Shown: positions 28,905 through 39,405 of the stretch, one piece after another
Layout of the letters: every line of letters starts with the position of its first letter
Numbering within the stretch: position 1 is the first letter of the stretch
Source of the DNA: Vibrio lentus
GTDB taxonomy: Bacteria > Pseudomonadota > Gammaproteobacteria > Enterobacterales > Vibrionaceae
Reading direction: 5' to 3'
Assembly: GCF_030409755.1 (NCBI RefSeq)
Contig: NZ_JAUFQE010000002.1
Span: forward strand, 2,294,001 to 2,358,000
DNA: 64,000 bases
Notes under the pieces: generated by a model
Databases searched by the model: none
What the model was told of the DNA's origin: nothing
What the model saw: only the letters and a program-made list of their open reading frames with translations
Program-made: the position numbers and the translations under genes

Positions 28905-30014
28905 TTACTCACAAACGTATTCAACCACGTTAAGACCAAAACCACCCAATGCGTGGTAACGCTTGGTGCTTGAAGAAAGCAGACGCATATCGTGAACGCC
29001 TAGGTCTTGAAGAATCTGAGAACCCACACCAACACGACGAGAAGTACCTTGCTTCTTAGCCATGGTTGGTTGCTCATTCTTATCTTGAGCTTCGAACGTC
29101 TTCACTTTATGAATCAAAGAATCAGACGACTCTTCGTTACCCAGAATAACCAACACACCGCCTTCGTCGCCAATGCGCTTCATCGCTTTATCTAGCGACC
29201 AGCTGCGCTCGGTACCGCGATCAGAATGAAGCAGATCGGTAAACGTATCATGCAGGTGAACACGCACTAAAGGGGCGCCTACAGACAAGTCGCCCTTTTG
29301 CATTGCGTAGTGGATCTGGTTATCAATCGTGTCACGGTAAGTCACAAGCTCAAAGTCACCAAACTCTGTTGGCAAATGGCATTGTGCTACACGTTCAATC
29401 GTCGTTTCTGTGTTGTTGCGGTATTCAATCAAATCAGCAATGGTGCCCAGTTTGATATCGTGTTTTTCAGCGAAGACTTCAAGATCAGGACGACGTGCCA
29501 TGGTGCCGTCGTCATTTAGGATCTCAACGATAACAGATGCTGGCTCACAGCCTGCTAGACGAGCTAAGTCACAACCTGCTTCAGTATGACCAGCACGAGT
29601 TAACACGCCACCTTCTTGAGCTGTCAGAGGAAAGATATGGCCAGGTTGAACTAAGTCAGCCGCTTTTGCGTCTTTTGCTACTGCCGCTTGAACAGTAACG
29701 GCGCGGTCTGATGCAGAAATACCCGTTGTTACGCCCTCAGCAGCTTCAATTGAAACCGTAAAGTTCGTCGTGTATTGAGCGTTGTTGTCTTGAACCATAG
29801 GCGCTAGACCCATACGATTTGAACGTTCTTTCGTCAATGTTAGACAGATTAAGCCACGGCCATACATCGCCATGAAGTTAATCGCTTCTGGCGTGACATG
29901 TTCTGCTGCCATAATCAGATCGCCTTCATTCTCGCGATCTTCATCATCCATCAGGATAACCATTTTTCCTAGGCGAATGTCTTCAATAATTTCTTGAGGA
30001 GTACTAATTGGCAT
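28905..30014 (-). CDS. ribBX: RibBX: 3,4-dihydroxy-2-butanone-4-phosphate synthase fused to inactive GTP-cyclohydrolase-like domain
   Basis: Residues 1-205 are a complete DHBP synthase ([42 protein letters not shown]) making the four-carbon riboflavin precursor from ribulose-5-phosphate. Residues 206-369 are shaped like GTP cyclohydrolase II ([31 protein letters not shown]), but the zinc-binding cysteines of SECxTGD...RCDCG are all gone. This matches the RibBX variant described in Proteobacteria such as Shewanella, whose C-terminal half lacks cyclohydrolase activity. A separate ribA must therefore exist elsewhere. The ribosome-binding site is AAAGGA. Confidence 0.9.
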   Translation of the reverse strand: MPISTPQEIIEDIRLGKMVILMDDEDRENEGDLIMAAEHVTPEAINFMAMYGRGLICLTLTKERSNRMGLAPMVQDNNAQYTTNFTVSIEAAEGVTTGISASDRAVTVQAAVAKDAKAADLVQPGHIFPLTAQEGGVLTRAGHTEAGCDLARLAGCEPASVIVEILNDDGTMARRPDLEVFAEKHDIKLGTIADLIEYRNNTETTIERVAQCHLPTEFGDFELVTYRDTIDNQIHYAMQKGDLSVGAPLVRVHLHDTFTDLLHSDRGTERSWSLDKAMKRIGDEGGVLVILGNEESSDSLIHKVKTFEAQDKNEQPTMAKKQGTSRRVGVGSQILQDLGVHDMRLLSSSTKRYHALGGFGLNVVEYVCE

Positions 30015-30122
30015 TGTTCTATATCCTTTGAAATGGTTCTGCTTCCTAGAACCGACACTATTTAAACCTGATGATATTGCTCGCTTTCACAAAGTGATGT
30101 TTAGTGCACTTTGTACCAACGG

Positions 30123-30779
30123 TTAGGCAAAACCATTCTGCTGTAATAATTCCATCGTCAGTCGAGATTCAGGCTCAGACTCTTGCTGTTGGCCTTGCAG
30201 TAAACGCTCCATATAGCGCGCTAATACATCGACTTCTAGATTCACTTTACGACCAACATTGAATTGATCAATGGTCGTTTCTGAAGAGGTGTGGGGAACG
30301 ATCGTCAGCTTAAAGGCATTCTTGCGTAAATCGTTCACCGTCAGGCTAATACCATCCACGGTGACTGAACCTTTTTGAGCCATATATTTTGAGATCTCTG
30401 CTGGCATTTCAACCCAGAACTCAATCGCACGACCGACTTGGTTACGCTCAACAATCTCACCCACGCCATCAACGTGACCCGAAACTATATGACCACCGAA
30501 ACGCGTGGTCGGTAGCATTGCTTTCTCTAGGTTTACCTTGTCGCCAGCTTGGTAATCGACAAAACCCGTTTTTTTCAGGGTCTCAAGCGAAAGGTCTGCA
30601 CTGTAGCTGTGGTCGTTATACTCAACTACCGTCAAACAAACACCATTGGTCGCGATACTGTCGCCTAACTTAACGTCAGCCATATCAAGATTACCAACAT
30701 TAACCGTTACGGTGATGTCTTCTCCGCGGGGAGTGATTGCACTCAATGTACCTACGGCTTCTACAATTCCTGTAAACAT
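30123..30779 (-). CDS. ribE: RibE (RibC), riboflavin synthase alpha subunit
   Basis: Dismutates two lumazine molecules to riboflavin. It has 218 residues with the internal duplication of two lumazine-binding barrels: MFTGIVEAVGTL with SIATNGVCLTV in the first and GGHIVSGHVDGVGEI with GSVTVDGISLTVNDL in the second. The C-terminal helix drives trimerisation. It lies between ribD and ribBX in the rib operon. The symbol is ribC in E. coli and ribE in many annotations. Confidence 0.96.
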   Translation of the reverse strand: MFTGIVEAVGTLSAITPRGEDITVTVNVGNLDMADVKLGDSIATNGVCLTVVEYNDHSYSADLSLETLKKTGFVDYQAGDKVNLEKAMLPTTRFGGHIVSGHVDGVGEIVERNQVGRAIEFWVEMPAEISKYMAQKGSVTVDGISLTVNDLRKNAFKLTIVPHTSSETTIDQFNVGRKVNLEVDVLARYMERLLQGQQQESEPESRLTMELLQQNGFA

Positions 30780-30863
30780 TTTAAAACTCTTTTTGTTGTC
30801 AACGACATGTATTTGGTTAGCAGAACTATTTCCACTATGGCTTCGTTACTATTTGTTTCGCGA

Positions 30864-31973
30864 CTATTGGTTAGCCACAATTGGTTTCGCGACGATGCGA
30901 ATATCCACACCAACCTGTCGAACATCTTTAATTTCTAGGTCAATCACATCAGACATTGAAGTGAGCCCTAATGCGCCCATCAAACCTCGTCCGTCACTGC
31001 CCATTAGTTTAGGTGCTAAATAAAGGATTAGCTCATCCACTAACTGCGCTTCAATCAAGCTTTTTGCCAATGTTGCGCCCGCTTCTACCCAAATATGATC
31101 AATATGGTTCGCTGGCAATTGACGCATCAGATCGTGTAAATCGAGCTGACCTGCATCTGTGATTCCGACTTCAATATCAGCAGAGGTTTCAGCGACTCTC
31201 AATACCGATGTTGGAGTTTGGAATAACTTGAGCTCAGGATACAGTTGATTTTGGCGATCAAGAATTACGCGAATTGGCTGACGCAACTCGTCTTCAACGT
31301 AATTTGTTTTGGTACAGCTTGGCAACTCTGCCCAACGAACATTCAGCGATGCGTTGTCTTCAATCACCGTTTGGCTGGTTGATAGCATCGCGCCTGATTT
31401 TGCTCGATAGTTCTGAACATCACGACGCGCTTCTGGCGATGTGATCCATTGGCTTTGACCATTTCCCAATGCCGTTTGGCCATCAAGGCTAGCGGCCATC
31501 TTTAACTGAACGAATGGCATGCCCGTTTGCATACGCTTGATAAATGCAGGATTTAAATCGAGAGCATCTTGCTCTAACAAGCCGATTTCAACCTCAATGC
31601 CTGCGTCGCGTAGCATCTTGATACCACGGCCTGCGACTTTAGGGTTTGGGTCCTGCATGGCACAAATCACTTTTGAAACTTGAGCCTTAATCAAACCTTC
31701 AGCACAAGGTGGTGTTCGACCATAGTGCGAACAAGGTTCTAGCGTGACATAAGCGGTCGCACCTTTTGCCTTGTCACCCGCCATTCTCATAGCGTGTACT
31801 TCGGCATGAGCTTCGCCAGCTTTGGCATGAAAACCTTCGCCAACGATCTGACCGTCGGTTTGTACGATGACACAACCCACATTCGGGTTGGGTGCAGTGG
31901 TGTAAATGCCGCGTTTTGCTAACTGAATAGCACGCGACATCATTTGAAAATCTAGGGGAGTAAAATTAGACAT
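30864..31973 (-). CDS. ribD: RibD, bifunctional deaminase/reductase of riboflavin synthesis
   Basis: Converts the pyrimidine intermediate in two steps. The N-terminal cytidine-deaminase-like domain (1-145) carries the zinc motif HAEVHA and PCSHYGRTPPC; the C-terminal reductase domain (150-369) has RPIRVILDRQN and VDELILYLAPKLMG. At 369 residues it matches E. coli. It starts ten bases after nrdR, in the common nrdR–ribD pair. Confidence 0.97.
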   Translation of the reverse strand: MSNFTPLDFQMMSRAIQLAKRGIYTTAPNPNVGCVIVQTDGQIVGEGFHAKAGEAHAEVHAMRMAGDKAKGATAYVTLEPCSHYGRTPPCAEGLIKAQVSKVICAMQDPNPKVAGRGIKMLRDAGIEVEIGLLEQDALDLNPAFIKRMQTGMPFVQLKMAASLDGQTALGNGQSQWITSPEARRDVQNYRAKSGAMLSTSQTVIEDNASLNVRWAELPSCTKTNYVEDELRQPIRVILDRQNQLYPELKLFQTPTSVLRVAETSADIEVGITDAGQLDLHDLMRQLPANHIDHIWVEAGATLAKSLIEAQLVDELILYLAPKLMGSDGRGLMGALGLTSMSDVIDLEIKDVRQVGVDIRIVAKPIVANQ

Positions 31974-31983
31974 GATTGAGGAA

Positions 31984-32433
31984 TTAGTCCTCTAATTTAG
32001 CGATTTCTTCGCCAAACTCTCGGATGTCTTCAAAGCTGCGGTAAACAGAGGCAAAACGGATGTACGCCACTTTATCCAATACTTTCAATTGACCCATAAC
32101 AAGATTACCAATCATCTCGCTTGGTACTTCACGCTCACCAGTTGCACGGAGTTGTGACTTAATCGTACTGATCGCAAGTTCAATGGCATCAGCACTCACT
32201 GGGCGTTTTTCTAGGGCGCGCTGTACACCACCGACCATTTTATCTTCATTAAATGGTTCGCGGTTTCCATTCGACTTTATGACTTTAGGCATCACAAGTT
32301 CTGCCGATTCGAACGTCGTAAAACGTTCACTACATGCAAGGCATTGACGGCGACGACGAACCTGATGGCCATCGGCTACCAGTCTTGAATCGATTACTTT
32401 AGTGTCGTTCTCTGAACAAAAAGGACAATGCAT
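31984..32433 (-). CDS. nrdR: NrdR, ribonucleotide reductase repressor
   Basis: Nucleotide-sensing repressor of ribonucleotide reductase genes, 149 residues. The N-terminal zinc ribbon [17 protein letters not shown]...[14 protein letters not shown] is followed by an ATP-cone domain ([33 protein letters not shown]). A strong ribosome-binding site GGAGGTGAT touches the ATG. It heads the rib/nusB/thiL block. Confidence 0.97.
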   Translation of the reverse strand: MHCPFCSENDTKVIDSRLVADGHQVRRRRQCLACSERFTTFESAELVMPKVIKSNGNREPFNEDKMVGGVQRALEKRPVSADAIELAISTIKSQLRATGEREVPSEMIGNLVMGQLKVLDKVAYIRFASVYRSFEDIREFGEEIAKLED

Positions 32434-32485
32434 ATCACCTCCAAATAATTGAATATCAGTGTAACGGAATTGCCAAACGTTAGGA

Positions 32486-32513
32486 AAGAAAAAGGGCCAA
32501 TTAAGGCCCTTTT
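32486..32513 (-). terminator. Terminator of proBA
   Basis: Stem AAAAGGGCC / GGCCCTTTT, loop AATTAA, followed on the minus strand by TTTTTCTTT. It lies 77 bases after the proA stop and just ahead of nrdR. Confidence 0.9.
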
Positions 32514-32589
32514 GTGTGGTGATTCATTGATTATTGCTACTCAAAAGCAATTTCAAAAATGAGCTGAGGAATAAAATTAACGACCAGCG

Positions 32590-33840
32590 TTAACCACGAA
32601 CCAAATAGTTCGCTTTGCCCACCCATTTGTAACTTGTCAGTTCTTCTAAGCCCATTGGACCACGAGCATGCAGTTTCTGGGTAGATACTGCGACTTCAGC
32701 GCCTAAACCAAACTGTGCGCCATCAGTGAATCGTGTTGATGCATTCACATAAACCGCTGCTGAGCCGACTGAGTTAATAAAGCGCTCTGAGCTCTCTAGA
32801 CTATTCGTCATGATCGCATCTGAGTGGCTCGCATTGTGTATGCGCATGTGGTCAATCGCTTCTGCCACATCCGTGACTACTTTCACACCTAACGTGTAGC
32901 TTAGCCATTCAGTGTCAAAGTCACCTTCAACTGCATCACGTTGGTCTTCAAAACCCGCTAGCAGCGATTTTGCGCTAGTGTCAGCAACCAAGGTAACCTT
33001 GCCCGCTAAACGCTGTGTTAGCTGCGCTAAGAAAGCTTCAGCAACCGCTTCGTGCACTAATAATGTATCTAGCGAGTTACACGCAGATGGGCGTTGTACT
33101 TTAGAGTTTTCAACCACATCTACCGACTTCTCTAGGTCCGCGCTTTCATCAACAAAGATATGGCTGATACCAAAACCACCAATGATCACTGGAATGGTGC
33201 TGTTCTCTTTACACATCTTGTGCAGGCCAGCGCCGCCACGAGGAATGATCATATCCACGTAGTCATCCAGTTTAAGCAGTTGAGATACGAGTTCACGATC
33301 AGGTTTCTCGATGTACTGAACAGAAGCAGCAGGAAGCTCAGCCTTCTCTAATGCAGATTGGATGACTTTAACCAGCTCCATGTTTGAGAAGAATGTCTCT
33401 TTGCCACCACGTAGGATGCTTGCGTTACCGGTTTTAAGACACAGTGCAGCAATATCGATGGTTACGTTTGGACGCGCTTCGTAGATAACACCAACCACAC
33501 CAAGTGGTACGCGGCGGCGAGACAGTGACATACCGTTTTCCAGTACCTTGCTGTCAATCTCGCTGCCGACTGGATCATTCAGGCTAATCACGTTACGTAC
33601 ATCGTTAGCGATACCCGTTAGACGCTCTTCGTTCAGCAATAGGCGATCAAGCAGTGCGTCGGTCAGACCCGCTTCACGACCAAGTTCGATATCTTTTGCG
33701 TTCGCTTCTAAAATCGTTGCTGCGTTTACTTCTAACTCATCAGCGATGATCGCCAATGCCTTGTTCTTTTGCGCCGTTGATGCGGTCGCTAGGTGGAAAG
33801 CAGCGTCTTTTGCTGCAATACCCATGTTAGTTAAATCCAC
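32590..33840 (-). CDS. proA: ProA, gamma-glutamyl phosphate reductase
   Basis: NADPH-dependent second step of proline synthesis, giving glutamate-5-semialdehyde. It has 416 residues (E. coli 417). The aldehyde-dehydrogenase-like fold is complete, with the catalytic cysteine in [16 protein letters not shown]; other motifs are [31 protein letters not shown] and [15 protein letters not shown]. It follows proB by 66 bases. Confidence 0.98.
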   Translation of the reverse strand: MDLTNMGIAAKDAAFHLATASTAQKNKALAIIADELEVNAATILEANAKDIELGREAGLTDALLDRLLLNEERLTGIANDVRNVISLNDPVGSEIDSKVLENGMSLSRRRVPLGVVGVIYEARPNVTIDIAALCLKTGNASILRGGKETFFSNMELVKVIQSALEKAELPAASVQYIEKPDRELVSQLLKLDDYVDMIIPRGGAGLHKMCKENSTIPVIIGGFGISHIFVDESADLEKSVDVVENSKVQRPSACNSLDTLLVHEAVAEAFLAQLTQRLAGKVTLVADTSAKSLLAGFEDQRDAVEGDFDTEWLSYTLGVKVVTDVAEAIDHMRIHNASHSDAIMTNSLESSERFINSVGSAAVYVNASTRFTDGAQFGLGAEVAVSTQKLHARGPMGLEELTSYKWVGKANYLVRG

Positions 33841-33906
33841 GTTTAACTCTCCCTAAATTCTGTCTGTCTTTGGATGTAACAAGGCGATTCGCCTTATCAT
33901 CACGAG

Positions 33907-35046
33907 CTACTCTTGAATTACAACCAGGTCGTCACGGTGAATGACTTCTGACCCGTAATCGTAGCCAAGAATGTCGCCAATATCTTTACTGTGCTTGCCT
34001 GCTATTTTTGCTAGGTCTTGGCTTGAGTAGCTAGCGATACCACGAGCCACTACCTTGCCTTTGCTGTCTGTGACTTGGGTAACTTCACCACGAGAGAATT
34101 CGCCTTTAACTCGAACAACCCCTTTTGCCAACAAGCTGCTGCCTTTGGTGTTAACGGCATTGACTGCACCATCATCGACCACGATGTCACCAGCTGAAGC
34201 TGGGCCAGCTAAAATCCAGCGTTTACGGTTTTCAAGCGCTTCCGCTAAAGGCAAGAAACGTGTGCCTTGTGGGTTATCACTCAGTGAATCAAACACCACA
34301 TTTTCAGCACTGCCCGCAGCAATGATCACTTCGATGCCTGCGCGACGAGCAATATCAGCCGCCTGCAGTTTTGTTGCCATGCCGCCGGTACCTAATGTCG
34401 TACCACTGCCGCCTGCGATCTTGCGCAGTGTGTCATCAATGGTTTTCACTTCTTTGATGAGCTCAGCGTTTGGATCTTTGCGAGGGTCAGCGGTAAACAA
34501 GCCTTTTTGGTCAGTTAATAGCAAAAGCTTATCAGCGCCGCATAAAATACCAACCAGTGCCGACAAGTTATCGTTGTCGCCCACTTTAATTTCGTTGGTG
34601 GCTACTGCATCGTTTTCGTTTACTACCGGAATAATATCGTGTTCAACGAGTGCGTTGATCGTGTCACGTGCATTCAGAAAACGCTCGCGATCATCGAGAT
34701 CAGCACGAGTCAGTAGCATCTGGCCAATTTTAAGGCCATAGATAGCAAACAAAGACTCCCAAACTTGAATCAACTGACTTTGCCCAACTGCCGCAAGCAA
34801 TTGTTTACTCGCCATCGAGTTGGGAAGTGCGGGGTAACCAAGGTGCTCACGTCCGGCTGCAATTGCACCAGACGAAACCATAACCACAGAGTGGCCTTGT
34901 TTTTTTAATTCAGCACATTGACGAACCAGCTCAACCATGTGAGCGCGGTCTAATGCCAATGTTCCACCAGTTAAGACACTGGTACCCAGTTTAACAACGA
35001 CAGTTTTACTCTGTGTTGTTGTCCCGCTTTGATGATTTGTTGTCAT
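33907..35046 (-). CDS. proB: ProB, glutamate 5-kinase
   Basis: First enzyme of proline synthesis, feedback-inhibited by proline in E. coli. The start at 35046 gives 379 residues and begins [28 protein letters not shown]; the longer frame adds an unrelated 15 residues. The kinase domain shows [37 protein letters not shown] and [12 protein letters not shown]; a C-terminal PUA domain (about 285-379) is present. The N-terminus is about ten residues longer than in E. coli. Confidence 0.97.
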   Translation of the reverse strand: MTTNHQSGTTTQSKTVVVKLGTSVLTGGTLALDRAHMVELVRQCAELKKQGHSVVMVSSGAIAAGREHLGYPALPNSMASKQLLAAVGQSQLIQVWESLFAIYGLKIGQMLLTRADLDDRERFLNARDTINALVEHDIIPVVNENDAVATNEIKVGDNDNLSALVGILCGADKLLLLTDQKGLFTADPRKDPNAELIKEVKTIDDTLRKIAGGSGTTLGTGGMATKLQAADIARRAGIEVIIAAGSAENVVFDSLSDNPQGTRFLPLAEALENRKRWILAGPASAGDIVVDDGAVNAVNTKGSSLLAKGVVRVKGEFSRGEVTQVTDSKGKVVARGIASYSSQDLAKIAGKHSKDIGDILGYDYGSEVIHRDDLVVIQE

Positions 35047-35112
35047 GAAGTCTTTTATGAATAAAACAAATAAGAGGTGATGTTTTAGCAATCAACAAGA
35101 GAATTCACAAGT

Positions 35113-35138
35113 AGAAAAGGTGCGAAATCGCACCTTTT
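35113..35138 (-). terminator. Terminator between crl and proB
   Basis: Stem AAAAGGTGCG / CGCACCTTTT, loop of four, with T-runs on both sides (TTTTC on the minus strand). It ends the crl transcript 30 bases after its stop, just ahead of proB. Confidence 0.85.
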
Positions 35139-35167
35139 TGCTTTATAGAGAAGAGTAACCTTTAAAA

Positions 35168-35557
35168 TCAGACGAATTCGACAGACTCTTCGTCTAACTG
35201 AACGCCGATTTCAAATTTCTTTTGAAGTTCGTCAACCAGCTTTTGGTGAAAGGCTTCTTGAGTTCGAGAGACCTCAGCGACCGCCTTTTTAGGTAATGGT
35301 AAAGGATCCCAGTTACCATCGATGTTGTATTTACCCGTGTTGTACTTCGCCGAAAATCCTTCTTCCGACTTATCCAACTCTAGCCACCAGCCCCAGAACT
35401 CGCGCTCTTCTGGTGACTTTTTATCGTTCACACACACAGATAAGCAATCAAAGATATAGTGGCCTTCTTCTGATTGCGGCTCCCTCAAATACGGACCAAT
35501 GGCCTTTAAAACGTTTAACAAGCGATAATGTGTCGGTTGCTGTGTCACTTCTGACAT
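35168..35557 (-). CDS. crl: Crl, sigma-S-binding activator
   Basis: Small protein of 129 residues that binds sigma-S and promotes its assembly with core RNA polymerase, favouring stationary-phase genes. Conserved features include [28 protein letters not shown] and [12 protein letters not shown], matching E. coli Crl in length and pattern. It is flanked by frsA upstream and a terminator downstream, and seems to have its own promoter in the 144-base gap. Confidence 0.95.
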   Translation of the reverse strand: MSEVTQQPTHYRLLNVLKAIGPYLREPQSEEGHYIFDCLSVCVNDKKSPEEREFWGWWLELDKSEEGFSAKYNTGKYNIDGNWDPLPLPKKAVAEVSRTQEAFHQKLVDELQKKFEIGVQLDEESVEFV

Positions 35558-35701
35558 ATTGAATCTCCATTTTCAATGTTAAGAATGACTCTACTCAGAC
35601 TGCAATACGTAGAAAGCACGCAGTTGGATTTTATAAATTTTCTCTGAGTATCAGGTACTTACTTTGTACACTTTTCATGCTTAACTAATTTAGGAGAAAT
35701 G

Positions 35702-36955
35702 TCATCTAAATAATTCATCCTCAAGCCACTTTATCGCTAATTCGAGGGATTGCTCATACCCCTGTGTAATTGATTTAGTTTTGATTTTCTTCGCTTTGCC
35801 GTAATCACTGTAAATAGCAACCAGTTGATTATCCAGATGCGGTGAAACAGGGTCACCTTCCAAAGCCAATGCCAAAATAGGAACACTGGTTTTACTGTTA
35901 GCCAGCAAGCCTTGCACCTTCAATGACCAAGCCATCAGTTGCCCAGAAAGGCTATTGATATCCACCGCTCCTTTGCCAAGGCGAGAAGCCAACACATCCA
36001 AATGCATCTTAGGCATCTGCTTGAGTTTGTCTGCATGAACAAAGATATCGTGGATCGGTGCGCCAAGAGAGATACAGGCTTTCAGTTTGTGCTGCTCAAG
36101 GAAGGATAGCCTCACCATCGCGTTACCACCGAATCGGAACCCAAACAGACCGACTTTATGATGGTCGACCCATGGAATGTTAGGCAGTTCATTCAACACG
36201 GCTTGATGCAGGCAAGAAGAGTCTTCGGTCAATGGCCAGTGTGAACTGTGCCCTATCGACGGCATATCAATCGTTAGCATCGCAATGTTTTTCGGTGCTA
36301 GGTAATCTCTAAACAAACGCCACATGTCAGTTTGCAAGCTATCTAAACCCGCACTCACGATCACGACAGGTTGTGGTTTGTCTGTTTTGGTTAGATGTAA
36401 GTTCGCCTTAATCTTTTTGTTTTGATACGGCACTTCGATTTGTTTGACGATCAATTTGGTGTGTTTGATCGCTTCAGAATACGCCGCATTCGCTAATACC
36501 TGCGCCTGAGCAGCAAGGTTGTCGTTCTTTAGATGTGGGTAACCCGCAATGCTGAAACACAACGATGCTGAAAACAGCTCTTCAGCCATCTCTTCACCGT
36601 TCTTCTCATTAGAACGATTCTGATGCTGCATACCTAGCTTGGTCCATTCGTATGCCCAGTTACCACTGCGGTAGCCCATCACGGTATCTAACCACTCATC
36701 GGTGGTACGAGAATTATCGGATGAGGCGATGCGTGCCAATACCGCTTCTTGCTCTATCGGGTTTACGCCTTGCCATACCCACTGAAGACGTCTTAGGTTT
36801 CGATACCAAGATGAGTTCTGCTCTTCACGCTTTTTATCCAACAGTTCTTCTGAACTTGGCATGTAACGCGTGAGCATTGAGGTCTCTTTAGCCTGCTTGT
36901 GCTTTACAAACAAGGTTTCCGAAAGGTTCGAGCTCGTTTCTTCTGATTCAGACAT
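35702..36955 (-). CDS. frsA: FrsA, alpha/beta-hydrolase-fold fermentation/respiration switch protein
   Basis: Alpha/beta-hydrolase-fold protein of 417 residues, known to bind the unphosphorylated glucose PTS protein EIIA-Glc in enteric bacteria and Vibrio vulnificus. The start at 36955 (MSESEETSSNLSETLF) fits the family; the longer frame adds 22 hydrophobic residues without a match. The elbow that would carry the nucleophile reads GFRFG, with no serine, as remembered for E. coli, so classical serine-esterase action is doubtful. Other motifs: GYRSGNWAYEW, AMLTIDMPSIGHSS and LDVLASRLG. It lies between gpt and crl, with a gpt terminator just upstream. Confidence 0.93.
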   Translation of the reverse strand: MSESEETSSNLSETLFVKHKQAKETSMLTRYMPSSEELLDKKREEQNSSWYRNLRRLQWVWQGVNPIEQEAVLARIASSDNSRTTDEWLDTVMGYRSGNWAYEWTKLGMQHQNRSNEKNGEEMAEELFSASLCFSIAGYPHLKNDNLAAQAQVLANAAYSEAIKHTKLIVKQIEVPYQNKKIKANLHLTKTDKPQPVVIVSAGLDSLQTDMWRLFRDYLAPKNIAMLTIDMPSIGHSSHWPLTEDSSCLHQAVLNELPNIPWVDHHKVGLFGFRFGGNAMVRLSFLEQHKLKACISLGAPIHDIFVHADKLKQMPKMHLDVLASRLGKGAVDINSLSGQLMAWSLKVQGLLANSKTSVPILALALEGDPVSPHLDNQLVAIYSDYGKAKKIKTKSITQGYEQSLELAIKWLEDELFR

Positions 36956-36993
36956 TGGGACACTTAATAAGAAATGGTTGTTACTAATCATAT

Positions 36994-37023
36994 AAAAAAA
37001 AATGACCCTATAAAGGGTCATTT
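36994..37023 (-). terminator. Terminator of gpt
   Basis: Stem AAATGACCC / GGGTCATTT, loop of six, followed on the minus strand by an eight-base T-run. It lies between gpt and frsA. Confidence 0.9.
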
Positions 37024-37044
37024 CTCAAAAAACTAAGTTTACAC

Positions 37045-37509
37045 TTATTTTGACTTGCGATTTACCGGCTCAACGAAGCTTAGGCTAGTATCCCAAGGTT
37101 GCTCAATCCATGTGTCTTGAGCGATATCAACGATGTATTCGTCTAACAAATCTGCGCCAGATGGTTTTGCACATACAGCGATAAGTTTCGCTTTAGGGTA
37201 CATTTCGCGAAGCTTGCGTGCAGTGTCACCACTATCAACCAAGTCTTCAACGATTAGGAAACCTTCGCCGTCACCTTCAGGTGCTTTAACGACTGTCATA
37301 TCACGTTGGTGATCGTGGTCGTAGCTAGAAATACAAATCGTATCTACGTGACGAATACCTAGTTCACGAGCCAAGATTGCACCAGGAACCAAACCACCAC
37401 GGCTTACTGCCCAGATACCTTTCCACTGTTCTGCTGGCATTTGCTTTTCAGCTAGTTGACGGCAGTAAGTCTGCATGTTGTCCCAAGTGATAACGAATTT
37501 GTTGCTCAT
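37045..37509 (-). CDS. gpt: Gpt, xanthine-guanine phosphoribosyltransferase
   Basis: Purine salvage enzyme of 154 residues joining xanthine or guanine to PRPP. The PRPP loop [18 protein letters not shown] is clear, with [19 protein letters not shown] near the N-terminus and the base-contacting [12 protein letters not shown] at the C-terminus. Length and sequence follow E. coli Gpt. The neighbouring gene upstream is a purine permease, so import and salvage are encoded together. Confidence 0.96.
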   Translation of the reverse strand: MSNKFVITWDNMQTYCRQLAEKQMPAEQWKGIWAVSRGGLVPGAILARELGIRHVDTICISSYDHDHQRDMTVVKAPEGDGEGFLIVEDLVDSGDTARKLREMYPKAKLIAVCAKPSGADLLDEYIVDIAQDTWIEQPWDTSLSFVEPVNRKSK

Positions 37510-37593
37510 AGTATAAAACCTAATAATTTTGTCATGTTATTAGAGGCTATGCCTTACATAGCCTCTTCAGCGATTAAGCAGAAATCTAGACGA

Positions 37594-38883
37594 TTAAGCG
37601 AAAATGTATTTAAGAATAAAGATAACCGACATTACCCACACAGCAGGTGAAACGTCGCGACCTTTACCACTTAGCAGCTTAATTGCAGCGTAAGCGATGA
37701 AACCTAGTGAGATACCCTCAGCGATAGAGTACGTCAGCGGCATAAGCAGACATGTTACCACGACTGGTGCAGCTTCCGTAAGATCACGCCAATCAATGCC
37801 AACTAGGCCAGACATCATCAAAATTGCTACATAGAAAAGTGCACCTGATGTTGCGTAAGCCGGAATCATACCTGCAAGTGGCGAGAAGAAAAGAGCCAGT
37901 AGGAATAAGATGCCAACTACAACCGCAGTTAGACCGGTACGACCGCCTTCAGCAACACCCGCAACACTCTCAACGTAAGATGTCGTATTTGATGTACCTA
38001 GCAATGCACCAATAGATGTCGCTGTAGAGTCAGCAAGCAGTGCTTTGTTCAAGCGCGGTAGTTTGCCGTCTTCTTTGATTAGGTTTGCTTTCGTTGCAAC
38101 ACCAACCAGAGTACCCGCGGTATCGAACAAATCGACGAACAAGAATGCGAATACGACTGAAATCATACCAATTTCAAATACAGCAGAGAAATCAAGCTGC
38201 ATGAATGTCGGAGCTAGGCTTGGTGGAGTAGACATGATGCCGCCGTACTGAACGTCACCAATTGCAATGCCGATAGCCGTGATTGCTAGAATCGCAATCA
38301 TTACCGCACCCTTCACACCACGGTGAACAAGAGCAATAGTCAGGAAGAAACCAAGCGCACCTAACATTGGCGCAATCGCAGTGATATCGCCAAGTGAAAC
38401 CTTAGTCGCTGGGTTAGAAACAACGATGCCTGCATTGCTAAGCGCGATAAACGCAAGGAAAAGGCCGATACCCGCAGAGATACCAACACGCAGAGACATA
38501 GGGATCGAGTTGATAATCCATTCACGAATCTTAAAGATACTTAAGAAGATGAAGATTACGCCTGATACGAAAACCGCTGCCAAAGCAACTTGCCACGTAT
38601 AACCCATACCCATTACAACAGCGTAGGTAAAGAATGCGTTCAAACCCATGCCTGGAGCTTGCGCGATTGGGTAGTTAGCAACAAAACCCATGATGAAACA
38701 GCCAATAGCGGCTGCTAAACAGGTTGCTACAAATACAGCGCCATGGTCCATACCAGCATCAGCTAGAATCATTGGGTTTACAAAAATGATGTAAGCCATT
38801 GTTAGGAAGGTTGTTAGACCTGCGATGATTTCAGTGCGCACATTGGTGCCATTTTCACTGAGTTTGAATAGCTTTTCGAACAT
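37594..38883 (-). CDS. NCS2-family (AzgA-like) purine permease
   Basis: Inner-membrane purine transporter of 429 residues with about 12-14 hydrophobic helices. AzgA-type motifs are visible: RTEIIAGLTTFLTMAYIIFVNP, PGMGLNAFFTYAVV, FLFVDLFDTAGTLVGVA and TSNTTSYVESVAGVAEGGRTGL. These resemble the E. coli AdeP/AdeQ (adenine) and GhxP/GhxQ (guanine/hypoxanthine) permeases; which base is carried cannot be told from sequence alone. A PurR-like operator lies 23-38 bases upstream of the start, and gpt follows. Confidence 0.88.
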   Translation of the reverse strand: MFEKLFKLSENGTNVRTEIIAGLTTFLTMAYIIFVNPMILADAGMDHGAVFVATCLAAAIGCFIMGFVANYPIAQAPGMGLNAFFTYAVVMGMGYTWQVALAAVFVSGVIFIFLSIFKIREWIINSIPMSLRVGISAGIGLFLAFIALSNAGIVVSNPATKVSLGDITAIAPMLGALGFFLTIALVHRGVKGAVMIAILAITAIGIAIGDVQYGGIMSTPPSLAPTFMQLDFSAVFEIGMISVVFAFLFVDLFDTAGTLVGVATKANLIKEDGKLPRLNKALLADSTATSIGALLGTSNTTSYVESVAGVAEGGRTGLTAVVVGILFLLALFFSPLAGMIPAYATSGALFYVAILMMSGLVGIDWRDLTEAAPVVVTCLLMPLTYSIAEGISLGFIAYAAIKLLSGKGRDVSPAVWVMSVIFILKYIFA

Positions 38884-39291
38884 TATCGAATCCTATAAGG
38901 GTAAAAAGTAAACGGTTGCGTAATCGATTGGCTGTGGATTATAAAGTTATCAAATAACAAATTCCAGATAGAATTAAGGCTCTAATCGATATTTATCAGA
39001 ATGCCGTATGAAACAAAGCGATTAAAAACGAAGACCACAAAGAAAAATAACGATTAAAAACAATAAATTAAGCAAAATAAATACGATGAGATTACTTGGC
39101 TACTTTTTAAACCATCAGTTATTTTCATTGAGAAGTTAGCCATCCAATTCTCAATTTAAACCCACAAGAGATGTGTATTTTTCAACAGGATCAGTAATAA
39201 GGCGCAAATTGATATTTTAGCGTTTAAAAAACAACCGCTGAGAATGGTAAAAAAAGTGGTGAATTGACGCGGTAGGAAAAAAGTAGCAGGC
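38884..39291. other. Intergenic region upstream of the purine permease gene
   Basis: AT-rich DNA. Only the PurR-like box at 38906-38921 stands out; no purine riboswitch was recognised and no open frame with a ribosome-binding site was found. Confidence 0.55.
38906..38921. promoter_or_regulatory. PurR-like operator before the purine permease gene
   Basis: AAGTAAACGGTTGCGT matches 13 of 16 positions of the PurR consensus ACGCAAACGTTTGCGT, with the central CG and one half-site intact. It lies in the leader just upstream of the permease ATG. Confidence 0.65.
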
Positions 39292-39321
39292 AAAAAAAAC
39301 GCCACTCAATACTGAGTGGCG
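39292..39321 (-). terminator. Terminator of the small-peptide transcript
   Basis: Nine-base stem CGCCACTCA / TGAGTGGCG, loop of four, followed on the minus strand by an eight-base T-run. The only gene it can serve is the 28-codon frame at 39406-39492. Confidence 0.9.
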
Positions 39322-39405
39322 GTAGAATCTGTCAACCAAAAGGGTTGTAAAAGAATTCCAATATATAGGGGTGAACAAAACTGTTCGAGTTACATGCTTG
39401 TGGTA

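Noticed and set aside
30015..32433. FMN riboswitch in the rib operon
   Set aside because: No RFN-type conserved blocks were seen in the leaders of nrdR, ribD, ribE or ribBX.
34055..34741. Long plus-strand frame (228 codons) opposite proB
   Set aside because: Lies wholly antisense to the well-supported proB coding sequence; low-complexity Ser/Thr-rich translation typical of a shadow frame.
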